Source: a virus
DNA length: 31,096 nt
Strand: one strand, 5' to 3'
Virus record (IMG/VR): IMGVR_UViG_3300036766_000242
Span: 1-31,096 of that record
In this document: one piece after another, positions 8,802 to 16,705 of the stretch
Numbering within the stretch: the first letter of the stretch is position 1
Layout: every line of letters starts with the position of its first letter
Translations under genes and position numbers: made by a program
The notes under the pieces: model-generated
The model's database searches: none
Seen by the model: the letters and a program-made list of their open reading frames with translations, nothing else
Told to the model about the DNA's origin: nothing

Positions 8802-9206
8802 TTATTTTTCCCTCCGCAGGTCTGTCTCAAAGATTTTATCAACGTCGATTTTTTCGTATTCCTTGCCCTCAAGGATAAAGAATCCTGTCCTCGCAAGGGC
8901 GACGCGCCCATTTATCAGGTCAAAAAACTCGCCGTCCGAAACCATGAATCGGTACACGTTCGCATAGTCGTAGGCGTCAACCTGTCCAGCGAAATAAGCC
9001 GCCTTCGCGGTTTTCTTGGCCTCTCCGATGGTGACGCAGGAACTCAGTAATAAAATCATCGGGAATAAAAACCACAAGAATAAATCCTTGGCACGAACGC
9101 CCTCATGGAACTCGCAGGAGTGGCCGCAATACCGGCAGACAATCGGGTAGGTCAAATGCCGACCGAATTCCCCGCACCTGCAATTTTTATACAAGCACCG
9201 GTTCAC
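8802..9206 (-). CDS. Zinc-ribbon plus membrane-anchor or lipobox protein
   Basis: A 134-residue protein that starts at GTG 9206, set by a GGAGG site 6 bases upstream. Residues 1-35 have paired cysteines ('CLYKNCRCGEF', 'CRYCGHSCEF'), then comes a hydrophobic stretch 'LFLWFLFPMILLLSSCV' at about 43-60 that ends like a lipobox (Leu-Ser-Ser-Cys). The remainder is a small soluble domain ('YFAGQVDAYDYANVYRFMVS'). Placement of a zinc motif before a lipobox is odd: a classic lipoprotein signal should be at the very N-terminus. It may be a membrane protein of unknown role, perhaps in superinfection exclusion. Confidence 0.6.
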   Translation of the reverse strand: MNRCLYKNCRCGEFGRHLTYPIVCRYCGHSCEFHEGVRAKDLFLWFLFPMILLLSSCVTIGEAKKTAKAAYFAGQVDAYDYANVYRFMVSDGEFFDLINGRVALARTGFFILEGKEYEKIDVDKIFETDLRREK

Positions 9207-9504
9207 GCTTTTCCTCCTTCGTTGCAATTTCTTTTTCCTTTAGCAACGCGGCGAAGTGATTGCCGCAAACATATTTACCGTCGAGCTTCCTTAAAGGCGC
9301 AGTTTCCTCGCAGTAAAAACAATGGTTGATATTATGCTTATGAAGCCAGTTTCGCACCATGCCCCGCGCCAACGTCAGCGCATACGCTTGAACCGACTTC
9401 GCCTGATACGAGTCTTTCTTCTCCATCAGTTTTTTAAAGTTCCGTTCAAACTGCGCCTGTTCCCTTTTCTCAAACCATTCCTCCAACTTTGAAAACAACC
9501 TCAT
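9187..9504 (-). CDS. Zinc-binding protein, head block
   Basis: A 105-residue protein with an N-terminal charged coiled-coil-like helix ('KLEEWFEKREQAQFERNFKK' region) and a zinc motif 'INHCFYCEETAP...YVCGNHF' (Cys-x2-Cys ... Cys-x2-His). Its start overlaps the MuF-like gene by 4 bases and its end overlaps the next gene by 20. The role is unknown; several small zinc proteins surround the portal-to-scaffold region. Confidence 0.7.
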   Translation of the reverse strand: MRLFSKLEEWFEKREQAQFERNFKKLMEKKDSYQAKSVQAYALTLARGMVRNWLHKHNINHCFYCEETAPLRKLDGKYVCGNHFAALLKEKEIATKEEKREPVLV

Positions 9505-10493
9505 TTGACTCCTCCCATTATCGAATGTGACTGGCCTTCAACCCAATCTGCGAAGTCGACTATCATTTTTCCCATCACGTTACCTTCTGTGTCTCGAATC
9601 ACCATTGAATTCGGCACAAGCCCGCGCACCTGCATTTCACGCGCGAGAGCTTGGTCATCCGGTGACCCGCTCCTCAAAAGCTTGGCATATGATTCCGGCA
9701 CAATCTCCCAGAAACAATGGCAATTCGGGTGAAGCGGTATATCTCCGTCTGCCTCGTCAACTGTCAAGCCGTCATTCAAATCACATTCATCACAAACATT
9801 CAAATCGCCGCGTGTTCTCCACACTTCCGTCTGAACCAGATCATCGTTCATCTGGGCGATCTCGTCTTCGCCTTCAGCCATGTTTCGCACCGCCTCATAC
9901 TCAAAAATGCGGACTAGTGAATCGTAAATCGAGTACGCAGGGGAACCGGCCTTGGTTGCGTCCGTCTCGTCCATAGCCGACTGAATGTCGCCGTCGTTTA
10001 TGGCGTTCAGGGCCAGATTGTTCATCAGGGACGAGGAGTAGGCGTCACACCACAAGCTCCAACGTTGATCCCAGTCCGCGTATGTCCTAAGGCGCACCGC
10101 CTCGGTCATAACAATCGGCGGCAACTTTATCTTCCGGCTGTGCGGCGTAATCTGGTCTAAGAGCCAGCCATGCCGAAGGATACTTGCTGTGCGAATGTGT
10201 TTAAACGCGAACCTCATTTGGTACGTCGAGTCGGCATGGAACGCTTCCATCGTTGACCGTATCTTCATGCGAAGCTGGTCACCAATGCCGGACATCCTCA
10301 GCAGGGGCAACGACCAGCTCCCACGCGGAGCCACCGCCCTATACGAGTCGAATATGGCGCGCTGAAGCTCACGGTTGGCCGACGCCCATGTTTTCGCCAG
10401 CTTCTTTATGTGGCGAACGCTGAGGTCAGTCAACGCTCGATGGGTTTCATCGTGCAATCTTTTTGCCGTCCCTGATTGTGTCGGATAAGCCAT
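9501..10493 (-). CDS. MuF/SPP1 gp7-like minor head protein
   Basis: A 330-residue protein following the portal, as is usual for this family. The diagnostic segment near residues 230-270 is 'WRTRGDLNVCDECDLNDGL' (Cys-x2-Cys) and then 'IPLHPNCHCFWEIVPE' (His-Pro-Asn-Cys-His-Cys), the Mu F domain. The N-terminal part is helical. Such proteins are present in a few copies inside heads and take part in head assembly or are ejected with DNA. No toxin domain is fused here. Confidence 0.85.
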   Translation of the reverse strand: MAYPTQSGTAKRLHDETHRALTDLSVRHIKKLAKTWASANRELQRAIFDSYRAVAPRGSWSLPLLRMSGIGDQLRMKIRSTMEAFHADSTYQMRFAFKHIRTASILRHGWLLDQITPHSRKIKLPPIVMTEAVRLRTYADWDQRWSLWCDAYSSSLMNNLALNAINDGDIQSAMDETDATKAGSPAYSIYDSLVRIFEYEAVRNMAEGEDEIAQMNDDLVQTEVWRTRGDLNVCDECDLNDGLTVDEADGDIPLHPNCHCFWEIVPESYAKLLRSGSPDDQALAREMQVRGLVPNSMVIRDTEGNVMGKMIVDFADWVEGQSHSIMGGVK

Positions 10494-10648
10494 TATTTTT
10501 TCTTTGCCAATTCTGCCTTCGATTTCCGTCGGACATCTTGACCGTGGGCGTTCTTGTAAGACTGGTTGTCGACAATGCGCCCTTCTGCGTCTCGCTTCAG
10601 ATACCGTTTCTTTCCGGTACTTGTTTTGTAAGTGCTTCGCGCCCTCAT
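10493..10648 (-). CDS. Small highly basic protein
   Basis: A 51-residue protein, 'MRARSTYKTSTGKKRYLKRD' then 'QSYKNAHGQDVRRKSKAELA' and a Lys-rich end. About a third of its residues are Lys or Arg. A GGGGTG site lies before the ATG at 10648; the stop overlaps the MuF start as TAATG. The charge suggests binding to DNA or to the acidic scaffold region, which is inference. Confidence 0.7.
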   Translation of the reverse strand: MRARSTYKTSTGKKRYLKRDAEGRIVDNQSYKNAHGQDVRRKSKAELAKKK

Positions 10649-10649
10649 G

Positions 10650-10832
10650 TTACACCCCCTGTTTGACTTTCAAATTTTCATCCAAGCCGAGTTTCTCTGC
10701 CGGAATGAACCCGCCGCACCTCAAGCAGACCATTCCCTGATTTCCCGCCGCCTGAATCACCATCGTTCCTTCGCATGGCTGGTTCGGGCATTTAACCTTC
10801 GCCACGCTTTCTTGTTTTTCCATTTCAGTCAT
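10650..10832 (-). CDS. Small zinc-ribbon protein in the head block
   Basis: A 60-residue protein with two Cys pairs, 'VKCPNQPCEG' (Cys-x4-Cys) and 'MVCLRCGGF' (Cys-x2-Cys), forming a likely zinc ribbon. An AGGAGG site precedes the ATG. It lies between portal and MuF-like genes. The ribbon could bind nucleic acid or help assembly; the role is unknown. Confidence 0.7.
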   Translation of the reverse strand: MTEMEKQESVAKVKCPNQPCEGTMVIQAAGNQGMVCLRCGGFIPAEKLGLDENLKVKQGV

Positions 10833-10841
10833 TTCACCCTC

Positions 10842-12821
10842 CTATAAGGTTTTTAATTGTGAAGCCAAATCCACTTTACCGTCGCCGTGAATGTCGGAGC
10901 CGCCCTCATCGTCGACACCACTGTCCGCGCCGAAGCGTCCCGCCGGAGGAAGCACGTCTCCCACTTGGTCGAAGCCTGCGTTGTGGTCGTCGGCAATCTT
11001 GTACTGTTCCGACTCGAAGTCGAACGAGGTGATGTTCAACTCCTTCGCGGCCATTTCAGCGCACGTTCGCTTCGAGAGCCAGCCCTGCGCCTCGCATTGT
11101 TGTAAATTTTTAATCGTTTCGCTCGTTGTATCTTTGGTCACGGACGGGAACAGAAACTCCACGTCTCCCGGTTCAAACGGGAGGCCATTCTGGGCCATAA
11201 CCTCGGAGAAGATTTCCGTCATTATGCTTTCCCAGACGGCCTGCATATCTTCGATGACTTTGGTGAAAGGTTCAGCCGAAGTGAGCGCGGCGGCGCGAGA
11301 ACCGCCACCGGTATTTGAAACGTTAAAAAACTCTTTTGGAATTCCCATCGCGGTCGCTATGAAAGAGAGCAGGCTGTTCGCAACCGAATCTCCTCCGGTG
11401 CTGGTTCCAGTCCCACTTATGGCGGGCATAGGTGTTCTCGTAACGGATTCATTGTGAACCTCAACACTTCCGGGGGGCGGCATACTGGCATACTGCGCGG
11501 CGTAAGCCGAAGCGTCTGCCGCGTTGCCCTTGATGGTCACGTCCCACACGAAACAAGAAAGGAGCCACTCACGCACCACTTGAGCGTTGTAAAGGTCTTT
11601 TACACGCTTAAGCCAACCGAGGATTGGAAAGAGTACGGAGCGGCCCCGCTTCTCGTTGGAGACGCAATTAAACTTCCAGTGAAGAACCTTGAACGCCGGA
11701 ATCTGTTTCAAAACGTATTCAGTCGCAGGCACGTCCTCGGCTCCCGGTTCACCCGGAACTTGATAGCCGGTAAACATCTGGTACTGAGAGGCGTACTGCT
11801 GATAAAAATAATACTTGTCGTCGACGTTCTCAGGGTTGGTGATAATGTCCCAGATGGTCGACGGGTCAATCGTGCGCCAGACTTCCTTGTCCAGCATGAA
11901 CTCGCCGTAAATTAAACTTTCCTTCGACCAGAACTGGCAAACGTTCTCGATGAGCTTATACTTTCTGTCGGTTTCCTCCCATGCGTTCTTCTGCGTCTCG
12001 TCGTCAATCCTGACTTCAAAGCGTCGACCGAAAGCGTAACGGACTAGAAGGTTGATGATTTGTTTTCCAAGCGGGTTATGGTTCCAATGCTCAAAGGCGA
12101 GCGCGTGTTGCCTGAGCATATCGTAAAGATAAAGTTGACGGAAGAACGGGCCGCCCATGATGGGCGTGTATTCGGTGTACTGGTTCGGGTCGTAGTTCGT
12201 GTCGTTCATGTCGGTCAGGAAAGACGCGTCCAGAAACCCATCTTCAACCAGCTTCCTCGCAACTTCAATCTTTTTGCGTTTGGTTTCCTTGGCCTTCTCA
12301 AGCTTCTTCGGGAACGCCTGCTCAATGGCCTCGGCCTTTTTAATCAGGTCGCGGTACGCTTCTGTTCCTTTGACTCGGCGTATGCGGTAAAACTTTTTCC
12401 ATTGGCCTTCAATCGACTCAAGCGTTTTCGGGTCGCGAACAATCTTTCCGAACTCGTCGTAGTGCGCTTCAAACACAAAAGCTTCGGCGATGGAAATTTT
12501 CTTTCCCTTGAACGGGTTGTTCGATGGGAGCTTGCTGTGGTCTGCGCCCGCCCGGATTGCCTCATGGAACGCGATGACGGGATTCATCACCGGCTCGTTG
12601 AACTTGTCGACCACTTCATCGGGGTCGTATTTATCAGCATGGATAAGTTCCGCGTAAGCCTTGGCAACGTTGGCGGGAATCTTCATCATATCGCCGATTG
12701 TTTTCTCGCGCGAAACGGCCAGCCGCAGAAAGCGCATAAGCACAAGGAACCGTCGCCATACGCTGACGTTCTTTGAGGCCAGTTCTTTCATCATGTCTTT
12801 GAGGATTCTGAATTTGCTCAT
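10842..12821 (-). CDS. Portal protein with long N-terminal extension
   Basis: A 659-residue protein placed by position and by portal-like features: 'LGKQIINLLVRYAFGRRFEV', 'SKESLIYGEFMLDKEVW', a wing region, 'FKVLHWKFNCVSNEKRGRSV' with the 'RG.S.L...L.W.K' pattern typical of portal stems, 'MGIPKEFFNVSNTGGGS' and an acidic tail. The portal forms the dodecameric vertex for DNA passage and head-tail joining. The first 210 or so residues, rich in Lys and Glu and helical, come before the segment where related portals usually begin and are unexplained. The start overlaps the preceding gene as TAATG. Confidence 0.8.
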   Translation of the reverse strand: MSKFRILKDMMKELASKNVSVWRRFLVLMRFLRLAVSREKTIGDMMKIPANVAKAYAELIHADKYDPDEVVDKFNEPVMNPVIAFHEAIRAGADHSKLPSNNPFKGKKISIAEAFVFEAHYDEFGKIVRDPKTLESIEGQWKKFYRIRRVKGTEAYRDLIKKAEAIEQAFPKKLEKAKETKRKKIEVARKLVEDGFLDASFLTDMNDTNYDPNQYTEYTPIMGGPFFRQLYLYDMLRQHALAFEHWNHNPLGKQIINLLVRYAFGRRFEVRIDDETQKNAWEETDRKYKLIENVCQFWSKESLIYGEFMLDKEVWRTIDPSTIWDIITNPENVDDKYYFYQQYASQYQMFTGYQVPGEPGAEDVPATEYVLKQIPAFKVLHWKFNCVSNEKRGRSVLFPILGWLKRVKDLYNAQVVREWLLSCFVWDVTIKGNAADASAYAAQYASMPPPGSVEVHNESVTRTPMPAISGTGTSTGGDSVANSLLSFIATAMGIPKEFFNVSNTGGGSRAAALTSAEPFTKVIEDMQAVWESIMTEIFSEVMAQNGLPFEPGDVEFLFPSVTKDTTSETIKNLQQCEAQGWLSKRTCAEMAAKELNITSFDFESEQYKIADDHNAGFDQVGDVLPPAGRFGADSGVDDEGGSDIHGDGKVDLASQLKTL

Positions 12822-13132
12822 TAGTTTGCTCCGCTTAAAATAAGTTCGCCTGCGTCCAAGCCGCCCGGAATCCTGCCTGACTTCGCCAGAAATTCCTGCT
12901 TGGAAGCAAACTTTATGAAGTTCGCGTTGTCAAAAGTTTCCAAGACGTTTGGCTTGATGACGACCATGACATTACCAAATTGTTTTCTCCAAGACCCCTG
13001 CATGGGGTTCAGATTGTAGCCGTTGTCGGCCAGCCAGACGCCGTTGTCGATTGTCGTGTTGCTCAGGCATACATCACTCTCTCTCATTCGCAAGTAATAC
13101 GCAACGTGATTTCTTTTTTCAACCAAGTTCAT
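12821..13132 (-). CDS. Hypothetical protein between terminase and portal
   Basis: A 103-residue protein, start at 13132 chosen because it forms an ATGA junction with the terminase; a GTG two codons earlier is the alternative. It contains 'RESDVCLSNTTIDNGVWLAD' and ends with 'GRIPGGLDAGELILSGAN'. The fold is not recognised. Small proteins between terminase and portal may be head-assembly or DNA-binding factors, but nothing here shows which. Confidence 0.7.
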   Translation of the reverse strand: MNLVEKRNHVAYYLRMRESDVCLSNTTIDNGVWLADNGYNLNPMQGSWRKQFGNVMVVIKPNVLETFDNANFIKFASKQEFLAKSGRIPGGLDAGELILSGAN

Positions 13133-14541
13133 AACCACGACGGCCCCCTTGAATTTAAAAGGTTCCCACGGCTTGAGATCATGAACGGCTCAGGGATTCC
13201 GCCCAGCGCGCCATAGCAGGCGATACAGTAGGCGTCTGCGATGTCGGGCGAGTGTCCCAGCCGTTCTTTCATGTCATCCTTCGGCTCAACTTCAATTTGT
13301 CCGGCGGAGTTGATGGTGTATTTGGGAATCACCAGCTCGTCACGGAACTGGCTGTCCTTCGGCAAGGAAACGGGGCCAGCCTGCATTTCAGGGCGGGGGT
13401 CAAGTGACTCGCGGGCCATCCACCATAACTGCGAGCGCAGGTTTTTAAATTTAGGTTTGTTTGTTTTGCTATCGATGACGTCTGACTTCTCCGAGACGTT
13501 TATTTCATGCACCGGCAAGCCCAGCTCGTTCAGCCGGTCGTACACGCCCGCGCCAATGCCGATAGAGTCAATGCCAATCCACACCGCGCCCATCTCTGCG
13601 TAAAGCTGTCCAATGCGCCCGCATACTTTCATCGTGTCGTTCCCGTAGAGGATGATGGGCGGCAAACCGATCCGGCCTTTGATGGGGAAAATCACCGTTC
13701 TGTCGTCGCCGAACCGCGCCACATCAACCCCTAAATAGACATCGCCCGACAACCCGCTTATGCGCGACATGGCAAGGTCAACCCATTCGGCAGGGATAAG
13801 CGTGTCGATAGCGTCGGAGTCATCCCAAGAGTTTCCGACGAAGCGATTGTAAAGTTTTGGGCTTTGGATTTCCAGCACCTTCAGGGAACCAAGGAAGTCG
13901 GGAGCCAGCACGTCCGCGTTCTCCCATGTGGACATTTCGTAAAGCTCGACGGCTTCTTCGGGCGTCTTTATGTCCGCGAAGTATTCGGGGTGTTCCGTCA
14001 TGGCCTTCCGAATGGACTCAACCAGCCCGCCCATTTTCCACATTCTCCATATCCAATTGTGGCCGTTTGTGTTGGCGGCGATGAAGCCTGACCGAACGCA
14101 ATTTTTCCGTCGGAGACGACCAAACAGTTTCAAATACTGTTCTTCCGTCTCAAATTCTTCGGCTTGCTCAATGGCAAACCAGCCGAGGTTCATGTTTTGG
14201 ATGTTGTTCAGTTCTTCGAGGTGGAGAAAAAATATGCGCGATCCGTTTGGATAAACCACGTCGCGGCGGGAGGACACTTCAATTCCGGTAAGGTTCTGGA
14301 AGTCAATCAGGGTGGAGGTTTTTAAATCTTCAGCTTCTTTTCTAAAAATGATCCCAAGATTGCCCGGATACTCCTCGGACAACCGGTTCGCCCGCAGAAT
14401 CATCGCCATTGACTTTCCCGTTCCCCATCCTCCGACGAAGGCGGGGTAACGTGCGTCTGTGTAGACATATCCGTCTTGCGGAGCTTTCAACTCAATGACT
14501 GTATCCTTGCTTTCGGCGGTGGGGAGCATTTCAACAATCAT
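13129..14541 (-). CDS. terL: Terminase large subunit
   Basis: A 470-residue ATPase-nuclease with Walker A 'GGWGTGKS' (37-44), Walker B 'WFAIEQAEEF' (121-130), and the C-terminal RNase H-fold nuclease with 'GVDVARFGDDRT' (Asp273), 'GIDSIGIGAGV' (Asp325) and 'GHSPDIADAYC' (Asp433, Asp436). Length and motif order are normal. It pumps DNA into the prohead through the portal and cuts concatemers. The unusual Gln in 'IEQAEEF' replaces the common Glu of the DE pair, with acidic residues on both sides. The stop overlaps the next start (ATGA). Confidence 0.95.
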   Translation of the reverse strand: MIVEMLPTAESKDTVIELKAPQDGYVYTDARYPAFVGGWGTGKSMAMILRANRLSEEYPGNLGIIFRKEAEDLKTSTLIDFQNLTGIEVSSRRDVVYPNGSRIFFLHLEELNNIQNMNLGWFAIEQAEEFETEEQYLKLFGRLRRKNCVRSGFIAANTNGHNWIWRMWKMGGLVESIRKAMTEHPEYFADIKTPEEAVELYEMSTWENADVLAPDFLGSLKVLEIQSPKLYNRFVGNSWDDSDAIDTLIPAEWVDLAMSRISGLSGDVYLGVDVARFGDDRTVIFPIKGRIGLPPIILYGNDTMKVCGRIGQLYAEMGAVWIGIDSIGIGAGVYDRLNELGLPVHEINVSEKSDVIDSKTNKPKFKNLRSQLWWMARESLDPRPEMQAGPVSLPKDSQFRDELVIPKYTINSAGQIEVEPKDDMKERLGHSPDIADAYCIACYGALGGIPEPFMISSRGNLLNSRGPSWL

Positions 14542-14912
14542 TTGGGTTCCGCCTTTGGCTTGGCCCGTTGGATTATCAGACGCCCGCCAATCCCAATTTC
14601 GCCGGAATGTTCAGTCTTTTTCTTTTCGGCAAACTCATCCGGCAATCTGCGCTCAAGCAACCATTCCGAGGCGCGGTAGTCATTCCCGCCGCCCACCTTG
14701 CGCGGTGCCGCCGCCAGCCTGATGACCGAGAGGTGAATTTTCTTGAAATTAATCCACGCGCGATCCACGGCGTCAGAAAAGTCCGGTCGTTCCTTTAACC
14801 AAGTATAGAAAGTTTCTTTTGAGATTCCTGCGGCTCTTGCGCTGTCTTCTCTTGTTAGTCCAAGTTCGATGTTGTCGCAAATGTCTTTGACAGTATCAGG
14901 AGTGTACTTCAT
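14538..14912 (-). CDS. terS: Terminase small subunit
   Basis: A 124-residue protein that begins with a helix-turn-helix like that of phage terminase small subunits: 'GLTREDSARAAGISKETFYT' (residues about 18-37) followed by 'WLKERPDFSDAVDRA'. The rest is helical and ends in a basic tail. The protein binds the packaging site on phage DNA and directs the large subunit. Its gene overlaps the large-subunit gene by 4 bases (ATGA). The weak ribosome binding site (GGTGTAAAGC) is unusual in this phage. It is the first gene after the terminator at 14958-14996. Confidence 0.85.
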   Translation of the reverse strand: MKYTPDTVKDICDNIELGLTREDSARAAGISKETFYTWLKERPDFSDAVDRAWINFKKIHLSVIRLAAAPRKVGGGNDYRASEWLLERRLPDEFAEKKKTEHSGEIGIGGRLIIQRAKPKAEPK

Positions 14913-14957
14913 GCTTTACACCACACTGGTCTTGAATGGCGGGGGTGTGGCATAAAT

Positions 14958-14996
14958 AAAAAAAGCCAAGTCCGTTCCGAAGAACAAACGAGGCTT
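14958..14996 (-). terminator. Intrinsic terminator with UUCG loop before the terminase genes
   Basis: On the minus strand a stem (14982-14996 with 14963-14977, 13 pairs including two G-T, with a 2-base mismatch in the middle) is capped by a UUCG tetraloop and followed by seven T (14958-14964). This is a strong rho-independent terminator. It lies between the promoter at 15037-15064 and the terminase small subunit gene, so late transcription from that promoter needs readthrough or antitermination. Confidence 0.85.
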
Positions 14997-15019
14997 GATT
15001 TGTAAACTCTGCGCGAGTT

Positions 15020-15050
15020 AATCATGATTGTCCCCATTTTTATAGGACAA
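15020..15050. promoter_or_regulatory. Operator-like palindrome and inverted repeat at the promoter
   Basis: A 10-bp palindrome, AATCATGATT (15020-15029), lies at the expected start of transcription, and TTGTCC...GGACAA (15028-15033 with 15045-15050) flanks the -10 region. Either could be a regulator binding site; the repeat could also form an RNA hairpin only if transcription starts further upstream. Confidence 0.35.
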
Positions 15051-15064
15051 CCACAAAATGTCAA
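15037..15064 (-). promoter_or_regulatory. Strong-looking promoter before the late genes
   Basis: On the minus strand a perfect -35 TTGACA (15059-15064) is followed by TAAAAA at 16 bases (15037-15042), or TATAAA at 14 bases (15039-15044). Transcription would start near 15030 and meet the terminator at 14963-14996 after about 35-70 bases, before the terminase gene. This promoter-leader-terminator order resembles the late promoter of lambdoid phages. Confidence 0.55.
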
Positions 15065-15091
15065 GGCTTTGTTTTTCTTTTTTGCTTTCGT

Positions 15092-15265
15092 CTACCGCGC
15101 GCGCGTTCGAGTGAACCGGAAGTGGCCCTTTAAATTCTTAAGGCAATCAGGACAGACAAACATCCTTTCTTGCCAAAAGATTTTCCCGTTCTCGTCACTC
15201 CTTAACTGGATTGGTTTCAGGTCTTTCCTGAACTGGCCCGAATAAATGTGGACTTTCTTTTTCAC
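15092..15265 (-). CDS. Small zinc-knuckle-like basic protein
   Basis: A 57-residue protein that uses GTG at 15265 as start, set by a GGAGG site 8 bases upstream; the preceding frame stops just before. It reads 'MKKKVHIYSGQFRKDLKPIQ', then 'ERMFVCPDCLKNL' with a Cys-x2-Cys pair, then a basic Arg-rich end. Only one zinc pair is present, so metal binding would need a dimer or His ligands. It is the last gene before the late control region. Confidence 0.6.
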   Translation of the reverse strand: MKKKVHIYSGQFRKDLKPIQLRSDENGKIFWQERMFVCPDCLKNLKGHFRFTRTRAR

Positions 15266-15266
15266 C

Positions 15267-15359
15267 TTAACCTCCGCGCTTTGCTTTCATGCGTTGAAGA
15301 TTCGACTTGCTCAACCCCGGAAAGAGGGTTTCCTTTGGTGTCCGCCACGCGCCCATCAT
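15267..15359 (-). CDS. Possible small basic protein
   Basis: A 30-residue frame from ATG 15359, 'MMGAWRTPKETLFPGLSKSN' and a basic end. The frame continues upstream of the ATG into the 3' part of the methyltransferase gene and reads as plausible protein there ('GIRVRVFRRHESG'), so the true start could be a GTG further up or the gene could have been truncated when the methyltransferase arrived. No good ribosome binding site is seen. Confidence 0.4.
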   Translation of the reverse strand: MMGAWRTPKETLFPGLSKSNLQRMKAKRGG

Positions 15360-15400
15360 GCCGGATTCATGTCTTCTGAACACACGGACTCTGATTCCGG

Positions 15401-16510
15401 TTAAGCCTCGCCGACTTCTCTGCCTTTCTGTTGCGCCGCAAAACTTGAAATCGAGGCATGCTTGTATTGAGGGTCCCCTCGGAGAATGGCCACGATCTCC
15501 TTTGCAACGGGAAATGCGCCGACGGGAGGAACTGCGTTGCCTATTTGCCTCCGCACATCTGAAATTGATCCGAAAAAGATCATATCGTCTGGGAATCCGA
15601 AAAGCCTTGCTCTTTCCCTGTTGGTCAATGGCCGTGGTTCACCCCAGTGGTATCCCCATGTGCCCCCGCCACCTGCTGCGATGATGGTGGTAGATGGCTT
15701 GTCAGGATGGAGGCGCCGGTAAACATGAGAAATCATTCCTTTAACGTATAAAGGAGAATCGGGCGGAATGGCTGAAAAATTTTTCCCTGGAGGAATCATC
15801 GAAAGGAGGCTTTTTGTTTTTTCTGCAATTTTTTGATGTTCGTTGTTGTAGGGAACCTTTGCAACTCCCTTAAGTGCTTCTTTAGCAGTTACATGAACAT
15901 TGTGTGTTTTGGGAATTTGTTTAAATTTAAAACCCAGATCATTTCTTACGCCGATAAAGAGGACTCTTTCTCGGAGCTGTGCGGCTCCATAGTCAGCAAA
16001 ATTATATAGGTCATGAGAAATTTCGTATCCCAGCTGGTGAAAATCATTAATGATTTTTTTAATGGCAGCGCCACCTGCAATCGATAAAAGGCCTTTTACA
16101 TTTTCTCCGATAAATATTTTTGGTCTATTAATCTTTACGGCCTTTACCAAATAGCTATACAGGCTCCCGCGACTGCCTTTTAATCCTGGCCTTTTCCAAA
16201 TGACCGAAAAATCCTGACAAGGGAATCCACCTAAGATAATGTCGACCTTTTTGAGCTTTTCAAATTCTATTTTCTCGACAGGGGAGTTTATTATGTGGTC
16301 GCCTAGATAATGGCTGTAGGTTTGGCATGCCAGCGGATCGATATCATTCGCCCAAGAAATTTCGCAACCTGCGTTTTTAAACGCAAGATCCAAACCCCCG
16401 CAACCTGAAAAAAGCGATCCCACTTTAGGCCGGTTTGTAATAAGGTGGTTTGGAATTTTAGGAAAAGCTAGTTCAGAAATATTGGAATATGGGCTTTGTT
16501 TCATCGTCAT
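15401..16510 (-). CDS. DNA (cytosine-5) methyltransferase
   Basis: A 369-residue protein with the full set of C5-methyltransferase motifs in normal order: motif I 'GSLFSGCGGLDLAF' (31-44), motif IV 'GGFPCQDFSV' (catalytic Cys98), motif VI 'GENVKG' (135-140), motif VIII 'QLRERVLFIGVR' (178-189) and motif X 'RQIGNAVPPVGAF' (321-333). It transfers a methyl group to C5 of cytosine in a specific DNA sequence set by the region between VIII and X. No restriction enzyme is adjacent, so it is likely an orphan that protects phage DNA. Its DNA is visibly richer in A and T than its neighbours and it has no good ribosome binding site, which suggests recent acquisition. Confidence 0.95.
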   Translation of the reverse strand: MTMKQSPYSNISELAFPKIPNHLITNRPKVGSLFSGCGGLDLAFKNAGCEISWANDIDPLACQTYSHYLGDHIINSPVEKIEFEKLKKVDIILGGFPCQDFSVIWKRPGLKGSRGSLYSYLVKAVKINRPKIFIGENVKGLLSIAGGAAIKKIINDFHQLGYEISHDLYNFADYGAAQLRERVLFIGVRNDLGFKFKQIPKTHNVHVTAKEALKGVAKVPYNNEHQKIAEKTKSLLSMIPPGKNFSAIPPDSPLYVKGMISHVYRRLHPDKPSTTIIAAGGGGTWGYHWGEPRPLTNRERARLFGFPDDMIFFGSISDVRRQIGNAVPPVGAFPVAKEIVAILRGDPQYKHASISSFAAQQKGREVGEA

Positions 16511-16554
16511 ATTTCGAAAGTTATTCTACAAGAAATTGATTTGAAGTGCCGCTG

Positions 16555-16689
16555 TTATTCAGTTTTGGATAAGTAATTTGAAGTTAAATTCTCAAAGCCC
16601 AGTAATTCCAGCTTTTTCAATTCGTGTTCCTCCTCCATCCTGTCGAACCGATCCGTTATGAACATGAAGTCCCTTGGCATCATTTTCAT
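16555..16689 (-). CDS. Small charged hypothetical protein
   Basis: A 44-residue protein, 'MKMMPRDFMFITDRFDRMEE' followed by a Glu/Lys/Leu-rich helix and a polar end. The ATG at 16689 has a GGAGGAG site 5 bases upstream. It lies between the 51-residue gene and the methyltransferase. No family is recognised. Confidence 0.6.
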   Translation of the reverse strand: MKMMPRDFMFITDRFDRMEEEHELKKLELLGFENLTSNYLSKTE

Positions 16690-16705
16690 TTTTTCTCCTC
16701 CATTT

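Noticed and set aside
12060-12776. Plus-strand reading frame of 238 codons opposite the portal gene
   Set aside because: Mirror frame of the portal; composition is that of an antisense frame, and no start signal is seen.
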